From Nitrososphaeria archaeon (lineage in GTDB: Archaea > Thermoproteota > Nitrososphaeria > JACIWG01): a stretch of DNA of 64,000 nucleotides. The notes below the pieces were generated by a model. It worked only from the letters and a program-made list of their open reading frames with translations, was not told the DNA's origin and did no database searches. Shown piece after piece: positions 58,417 through 64,000 of the stretch (position 1 is the stretch's first letter; each line of letters starts with the position of its first letter). A program made the position numbers and the translations under genes. Location of the stretch: the NCBI GenBank assembly GCA_026413865.1, contig JAOAKB010000002.1, positions 49,507 through 113,506 on the forward strand, in the 5' to 3' direction.

Positions 58417-58502
58417 CTATTCCCTACCAAACAATAGCATCATAGTTTAAAAATTTAAAACCATTTATGCAACATAAAAAAATAAAAATATTATAAAACA
58501 TA

Positions 58503-59624
58503 ATGGTTAAGATAATGAAAATTCGAAGCATATTCGAGAATTTTATTCCATATGAGTGGGAGATTTCTAGTCAAGAAGTAGCTAAAATGGCCAATATTCC
58601 TGTTGAAAAAGTTTTAAGGCTTGATACAAACACTTCACCTTTTGTTCCAAAAAAATGGTTGAATAAAATTGCAGAAATGTTACCCAACCTACAAGTAAAC
58701 CAGTATCCTGACACAAGATATACTGAACTATTGGATAAAATTTGCAAATATGCTAATGTTAAAGAAGATTGTGTTGTCATAACCAATGGAGCTGATGAAG
58801 GAATAGATATAGTTTCAAAAACATTCATAGATTATGGAGACAAGGTTATCATTTCAGTACCTACATATTCCATGCTAAAGATATCTTCACAGTTGGCTGG
58901 AGCAAAGGTTATCGAAGTTCCAAGAAAAAAGCCAAGCTTCGAAGATGATGTAGAAAACATTATCCAAGTTTGTAATAGAGAGAAGGCTAACGTGATATTC
59001 CTATGTAATCCAAACAATCCGACAGGAAACTTTACAGAAATAGAGAGGATAAAAAGTATTGTGGAGGAAACAGATAGTTGGGTTATAGTTGACGAGGCAT
59101 ACTATGAATATTGTGGAAAATCAACTGTAAACCTTATTTCCAAGTACCCAAATATAGTTATTATTAGGACACTTTCAAAGGCATTCTCTTTAGCTGGAGC
59201 ACGAGTTGGATACCTGTTAGCTAACGAGGAAACGGTTAAAAAATTGAATCTTGTTAGACCACCAAATTCCTTAACAGTAATTTCTATAAAATTAGGATCA
59301 ATAGCATTATCAGACATACAGCAAATGAGAGAATGGGTTAAAGAAATTATTAAGGAAAGAGAAGGATGCTATAATATTTTGAACTCTATTAAAAAAATTG
59401 AAGCATATCCTAGTGAAACTAACTTTATACTATTTAGGGTAAAGGGGGTAGACGCAAATGTTGTTCATAAAAAACTATTCAGCAAGGGAATATGTGTAAG
59501 AAATTTAAGCGATGTTAAAGGGCTTGAAAATTGTTTAAGGGTAACAATAGGTACAAGAGAACAGAATGAAAGATTTTTACATGAACTCAACTATATTATA
59601 GAAAAAGATGCCAAAAGTCGATGA
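58503..59624 (+). CDS. hisC: Histidinol-phosphate aminotransferase (class I/II)
   Basis: RLDTNTSPFVPKKW; NQYPDTRYTELLDKI; TNGADEGIDI; CNPNNPTGNF; RTLSKAFSLAGARVGYLL. Confidence 0.88.
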   Translation: MVKIMKIRSIFENFIPYEWEISSQEVAKMANIPVEKVLRLDTNTSPFVPKKWLNKIAEMLPNLQVNQYPDTRYTELLDKICKYANVKEDCVVITNGADEGIDIVSKTFIDYGDKVIISVPTYSMLKISSQLAGAKVIEVPRKKPSFEDDVENIIQVCNREKANVIFLCNPNNPTGNFTEIERIKSIVEETDSWVIVDEAYYEYCGKSTVNLISKYPNIVIIRTLSKAFSLAGARVGYLLANEETVKKLNLVRPPNSLTVISIKLGSIALSDIQQMREWVKEIIKEREGCYNILNSIKKIEAYPSETNFILFRVKGVDANVVHKKLFSKGICVRNLSDVKGLENCLRVTIGTREQNERFLHELNYIIEKDAKSR

Positions 59625-59706
59625 CAAATTAAAATAGTGCACATATATGAATTCAATCTAACTTAAAGGCTACAAGCTTATAGGTTAATGAACTTATTCA
59701 TATCTT

Positions 59707-60657
59707 TTATTCTCTTTTTATACTTTTTACTGTTTGTATAAATGTTTTTATGTTTTCTGGTGGCGTTTTGGCTGGTATGTCGCATCCTGTGCTTGCTATT
59801 ATGTTTTTGCTATCTTTTACTGGATTCAACATTTTTATCACCTTTTCTTTTATTATATTGGGAGTTTCTTTTGCAAGGTCCGCTGGCGAGTAGTTTCCTA
59901 ATATTAGGAAGTCTTCTTTGAATTTTGTTACGGCTTCTTGCAGTGGTATGTTTTGGTCTATACTTATTCCCGCTACTCCTGTTTCTGTTACCTCTTCGAG
60001 CAAGTGTTTTGATCGACCGCATATGTGTAGTACTGTTTCTATTTTCATTTCTCTTGTTATATTTCTTATGTATGGTTTTGAACATTTTTTGAATCGTTCT
60101 TTTGATATTAGGCTTGACGTTGGTTCCGCAATTATAATATAGTCTGCTCCTTCTTCCTCTATTTTTCGTGCATAATCTTTTACAGTTTCCGTTACACTTT
60201 CTAGTATTATTTCTGCTTTTTCTGGCTCCATATATGAAAGTTTTATTATTTTTTCTAATCCTATCGTCTGACCTGCCGCTGTATATGGTCCCGTTATATA
60301 TGCTCCTACTGGAACATTTTTTGAATACTCTTTTAGTTTTTTGACTGTTTTAATATACGCATTCATTTTTTCTGTCTCCTTATAACATGGTTCTTGGATA
60401 TGTTTTATTATCTGAGGGGCATCGTATTCTGTATATTTTACTTGCGCACCTAATGCTTCAGCTTCAACTGTTAGATCTAAGAGTGTCAACAACGAGTCTA
60501 TTTCATATTCCTGGAATATGTATTTTGCTATCCTAAAATGTTTTTCTGGATCAAAAAGACATTCGTGTACACTTATTTTTAGAGCAGGCAATTCTGGATA
60601 GCCTAGTATCGGCACTACTGGAAACCTTTCAAAGCTTCCAAAATATTCTTTTAGCAT
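59707..60657 (-). CDS. URO-D superfamily protein, MtbA/MtaA-like (methylcobamide methyltransferase-type Zn motif)
   Basis: GAYITGPYTAAGQTIG; ETVLHICGRSKHLLEEV (HxC); IASTGCDIPAKTPPENIKTFI (third Cys). Confidence 0.8.
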   Translation of the reverse strand: MLKEYFGSFERFPVVPILGYPELPALKISVHECLFDPEKHFRIAKYIFQEYEIDSLLTLLDLTVEAEALGAQVKYTEYDAPQIIKHIQEPCYKETEKMNAYIKTVKKLKEYSKNVPVGAYITGPYTAAGQTIGLEKIIKLSYMEPEKAEIILESVTETVKDYARKIEEEGADYIIIAEPTSSLISKERFKKCSKPYIRNITREMKIETVLHICGRSKHLLEEVTETGVAGISIDQNIPLQEAVTKFKEDFLILGNYSPADLAKETPNIIKEKVIKMLNPVKDSKNIIASTGCDIPAKTPPENIKTFIQTVKSIKRE

Positions 60658-60845
60658 AAAACCATCATTTTAAAGCTATTAACACCATCCTTCAATGTAA
60701 TGCTAGTAAATTCTTTAACTCATTAAGTCGATTTTCACTATGTAGCCCAAATAAAAAATATTCCTTGCTCAAATTAATCCACACTCTTATAGAAAGAGCA
60801 TGTAGGTGTAATTTTAGGGTCTTGCAAAATCTTTCACTTACAATA

Positions 60846-61979
60846 TTATAAAGGATATTTTCCATATTTTCTCGCTTCATCAACCATTATGAAAATGTTT
60901 TCTGGCTTAACATCAGCATGTAATGAGTTGCTTGAAGTTAGTATGTATCCGCCTCCTTTTGCTGCTGCATCAATACATCTTCTAACCTCTTTTCTTACAT
61001 CTTCCTCATTTCCAAATGGCAGAATATATCTACAGTCAACACTTCCAGCTAAACATATTTTATTACCATATCTTTCTTTAACATCCTTTAGGTCCATTGC
61101 ACCAGGTTCAATAGGATGTAAACCAGTAATCCCTGTTGCAATAATGTCTTCTATTATCATGTAAAGGTTGCCATCCGAATGTTTCATAACAGGAATATTA
61201 TATTTTCTGGCAATTTCAACAATTTTAGCCAAATTTTGGAATTCATATTGTCTCAAGAGTTTTGGATTTATTAGTGGACCATTATTGTCAGCATAGTCAT
61301 CTGTAACCCATATAACTTCAACACCAGCCTTAATCATTGCCTCTGTGAGTCTTTGAAAAGCTTTAGCATATTTTTCTAAAAGTCTTTTAGCAAATTCAGG
61401 ATTTTTGTAAAAGTCTATCGAAATCTTGTCTATACCACCTCTTGCTTGGAAAGCCATATGCCAGCCACTATGAACCTGGCCCATAACAACAATATCTTTG
61501 TCTTTAAATGGGCTTATTATTTCTTCCATCATCTCCATAATGTCTGGATGAAAACCGTCTGGAAGTTCAAAGTTTTCCAGATCTTCGGGAGTTTTGATCA
61601 TCCCATCAACAAAATAGGTTGTTTTAGCCCTTTCACTTGTCTGCATTATTCTACCCCATTGGTCAACAAACTTTACTTTATCAACAAATTTTGGCACATA
61701 ATCCTTTGTCACAAGCGAATAGTCTGAGATAAATGGGGCACCATCGAAGTCAAGTTTCATGCATGCTTCAACTAAAGCTCTTCTATAGCTTATTGCAGAA
61801 GACCATGCTTTTCCAGCCTCCTTGCCAGAAACACCTTTACCAAATTTTGTTAATCCAAAATCGAGTCTTTTGTTTAAAACAGCTTCCACAATAGGGGGGT
61901 CCATGCTTAAGTCTGCTATAGGGACATAATCTGGTTCCTTATGCTCTAAAGCTGTAAAAAATCTATCCCTATGATTCAA
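60846..61979 (-). CDS. URO-D superfamily protein
   Basis: MNHRDRFFTALEHKEPDYVPIADLSMDPP; WVTDDYADNNGPLINPKLLRQY; PVMKHSDGNLYMIIEDIIATGITGLHPIEPGAMDL. Confidence 0.85.
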   Translation of the reverse strand: MNHRDRFFTALEHKEPDYVPIADLSMDPPIVEAVLNKRLDFGLTKFGKGVSGKEAGKAWSSAISYRRALVEACMKLDFDGAPFISDYSLVTKDYVPKFVDKVKFVDQWGRIMQTSERAKTTYFVDGMIKTPEDLENFELPDGFHPDIMEMMEEIISPFKDKDIVVMGQVHSGWHMAFQARGGIDKISIDFYKNPEFAKRLLEKYAKAFQRLTEAMIKAGVEVIWVTDDYADNNGPLINPKLLRQYEFQNLAKIVEIARKYNIPVMKHSDGNLYMIIEDIIATGITGLHPIEPGAMDLKDVKERYGNKICLAGSVDCRYILPFGNEEDVRKEVRRCIDAAAKGGGYILTSSNSLHADVKPENIFIMVDEARKYGKYPL

Positions 61980-61991
61980 AAGACACTACAC

Positions 61992-62993
61992 CTATTTCTT
62001 TACATAATTTATAGCTTCTGGATTTAATGCAAATTTAGGAACTTCCCCTCTTAATGCTTGCTCTATCTGTTCCTCAATAATAGCATCACATCTAATAAAA
62101 TTTTCTAGACTAGCACCACCAACATGTGGTGTAATAATAACATTATCTAATGTAAAGAGTGGATTATTAGGTTCAGGAGGTTCTTTTTCCATAACATCAA
62201 GCCCAGCTGCAAGAATCCAGCCCTCTTTTAACGCCCTATAAAGTGCTTTTTCGTCAACAATAGGTCCTCTGGCAGCATTAATTAGTATAGCATTTCTTTT
62301 CATCATCTTAAGTTCTTTTTCACTAATCAAATGTCTTGTTTCTGAAGTAAGGGGACAATGTATTGTAACAATATCGGCTTCCTTCAAAAGCCTTTCTAAG
62401 GAAACAAGTTCAGCATTAACTTCTTTAGCCTTTTCAGGTTTAGTGTATGGGTCGAAAGCTAGAATTTTCATATCAAGCCCAGTACATAATTTTGCAACCT
62501 TTGTCCCAATGGCACCTAATCCTACTATACCCAAAGTTTTTCCATAAAGCTCAAACGGGGTGTGTGTGGAATAATATTTTTTCTGCACGTAATTCCATGT
62601 TTCAGGCTTAGTCGATTTAACACAATCAACTAAGCCTCTTGCTACAGCATAAATAAGGGCCATAGTATGTTCTGCTACCGTTTCAGCATTAACGCCAGGT
62701 AAGATTGTTACAAAAACACCATGCTTTGTAGCTTCAGGAATGTTAACATTATCGTATCCAACACCAAACCTTGCAACAATCTTCAGTTTTGGTGCAGAAT
62801 CAAAGACTCTGGCAGTATATGGTTCACTTGCAGCAACCACAGCATCAACATCCTTAATCACACTAACAAGTTCATCCTCATTTAGCCATTTACCGAAGGG
62901 ATTCTGTCTAAAATCATACTTTTTCCTAAAATTTTCTGAAAACAGTTCAGCAGGCTTACCTAAAATCATATTTAACACAACTGGCCTACTCAA
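61992..62993 (-). CDS. D-isomer-specific 2-hydroxyacid dehydrogenase (phosphoglycerate dehydrogenase-like)
   Basis: GKTLGIVGLGAIGTKVAKLCTGLDMKILAFDP; HCPLTSETRHLISEKEL; INAARGPIVDEKALYRAL; VIITPHVGGAS. Confidence 0.92.
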   Translation of the reverse strand: MSRPVVLNMILGKPAELFSENFRKKYDFRQNPFGKWLNEDELVSVIKDVDAVVAASEPYTARVFDSAPKLKIVARFGVGYDNVNIPEATKHGVFVTILPGVNAETVAEHTMALIYAVARGLVDCVKSTKPETWNYVQKKYYSTHTPFELYGKTLGIVGLGAIGTKVAKLCTGLDMKILAFDPYTKPEKAKEVNAELVSLERLLKEADIVTIHCPLTSETRHLISEKELKMMKRNAILINAARGPIVDEKALYRALKEGWILAAGLDVMEKEPPEPNNPLFTLDNVIITPHVGGASLENFIRCDAIIEEQIEQALRGEVPKFALNPEAINYVKK

Positions 62994-63072
62994 TTTACAT
63001 CATCTAAAAGTTGTAAAATTAATAATTTAAATTTTAAACGCTAAAACAAAAAAGAGAGAAAAGATGAATGAT

Positions 63073-63939
63073 TTATCTTTTGACAGCGCCAGCAGTTAAG
63101 CCTGCAACAATATATCTTTGTATTGCAAAGAATAGCAATGTTGGCGGAAGAGTTGCAATAAAGCTTGCAGCCATAAGACGATCCCATGGTACAAAGTCAG
63201 CCTTCATATAATTTAATATTCCAATGGATACAACTTGTAAGTCAGTTCTAGATATTAGTATGAGTGGAAATAGAACATTATTCCATGACAATATGAAAGC
63301 ATACGTAGCTGTTGCAACAATTCCTGGAGTGGATAATGGGAAAACTATTCTAATTATTGTCTTAATTCTGTTACACCCGTCTATAAATGCAGCCTCTTCT
63401 ATGTCAATAGGAATTGTTTGGAAAAAGCCACGGAGCATCCAAAGAGTATATGGCAATGTATGAGACAATAATGCCAGAATAAGGCCTGTAGGAGAGTTTA
63501 CAAGTTTCCACATAGAAAAGAGGTAGAATATTGGAACCATTATAACAACTGTTGGGAAAACGTATGCGAAAAGTGACATACTAGAGAGTACATCTTTTCC
63601 TGGAAAACGCATTCTAGCCAGAGCATATCCACCTAATACACCTAGTATTGTTGATACAACCATCACAATTATTGAAATATATGTGCTATTGATAATATAA
63701 GGCGTAATTGTACTCCCAACAGTTATATATTCTTCACCGAATCCAAAAATTGCTAAAACAGAGTTTAAGCTAAGTTGTTTTGGAATAACTAAACCTTCGT
63801 ATATTTCTTTTTCAGGTCTAAATGCTGTTGCAACCATCCAGTAAAGTGGTAGAGCAGTCCAGATGAACACTATGGTCGCTGAAATATATATTATAATTTT
63901 TTTAATCAAAATGGAAGTGCTTCTTTTCAACACACTCAC
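63073..63939 (-). CDS. Carbohydrate ABC transporter permease (MalG-like)
   Basis: EEAAFIDGCNRIKTIIRIVFPLSTPGIVATATYAFILSWNNVLFPLIL. GTG start at 63939 overlaps the upstream stop. Confidence 0.9.
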   Translation of the reverse strand: MSVLKRSTSILIKKIIIYISATIVFIWTALPLYWMVATAFRPEKEIYEGLVIPKQLSLNSVLAIFGFGEEYITVGSTITPYIINSTYISIIVMVVSTILGVLGGYALARMRFPGKDVLSSMSLFAYVFPTVVIMVPIFYLFSMWKLVNSPTGLILALLSHTLPYTLWMLRGFFQTIPIDIEEAAFIDGCNRIKTIIRIVFPLSTPGIVATATYAFILSWNNVLFPLILISRTDLQVVSIGILNYMKADFVPWDRLMAASFIATLPPTLLFFAIQRYIVAGLTAGAVKR

Positions 63940-64000
63940 CTTCTTAAAGCCCACAGAATGATAGAGATAAGCGCTAAAAAGATTGGCACGCTTATAACAG
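63936..64000 (-). CDS. C-terminus of an upstream membrane protein, probably the partner sugar ABC permease, truncated by the window edge
   Basis: Reverse strand reads VISVPIFLALISIILWALRR*, with the stop overlapping the GTG of the next permease. Confidence 0.65.
   Translation of the reverse strand, partial: VISVPIFLALISIILWALRR

Noticed and set aside
60692-60883. 63-aa minus-strand ORF between two URO-D-like genes
   Set aside because: Overlaps the C-terminal codons of the neighbouring URO-D-like gene in another frame. No motif recognised; could be a decayed remnant, but the support is too weak to call.
1-64000. tRNA/rRNA genes, CRISPR arrays, intact IS elements
   Set aside because: Scanned intergenic regions by eye for T-loop motifs, regularly spaced repeats and transposase-like ORFs; none found. 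A computational scan (tRNAscan-SE, CRISPR finder) could still find intron-containing tRNAs I missed.

Overview
This 64 kb window is gene-dense, AT-rich archaeal chromosome with about 63 protein-coding genes. It is probably from a (hyper)thermophile: a full-length reverse gyrase is present. Placement in the TACK/Thermoproteota side is only an impression. I found no rRNA, tRNA, CRISPR array or intact transposon. Recognisable blocks: a near-complete his operon (hisG-hisD-HAD-hisB-hisH-hisA-hisF-hisI), with hisC about 50 kb away and no hisE seen; a polyamine ABC system split into two convergent halves; a genome-maintenance island at 27.8-43.8 kb; an ECF vitamin-type transporter; HEPN-MNT and AbrB-PIN toxin-antitoxin pairs; a PIN-ATPase-KH (PINA-like) protein; three uroporphyrinogen-decarboxylase-superfamily paralogues; and the end of a sugar ABC permease operon. 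The best candidate for an under-described system is at about 33.8-37.9 kb. There a RecB-like PD-(D/E)XK nuclease fused to a winged helix precedes a tightly overlapping three-gene operon. The operon encodes a short, apparently hingeless SMC-like ATPase with Smc6-like head motifs, a ScpA-like kleisin, and a tandem winged-helix kite protein resembling Nse3/MAGE. This looks like a minimal archaeal SMC-kleisin-kite complex. A frameshifted pseudogene remnant lies just upstream of reverse gyrase.
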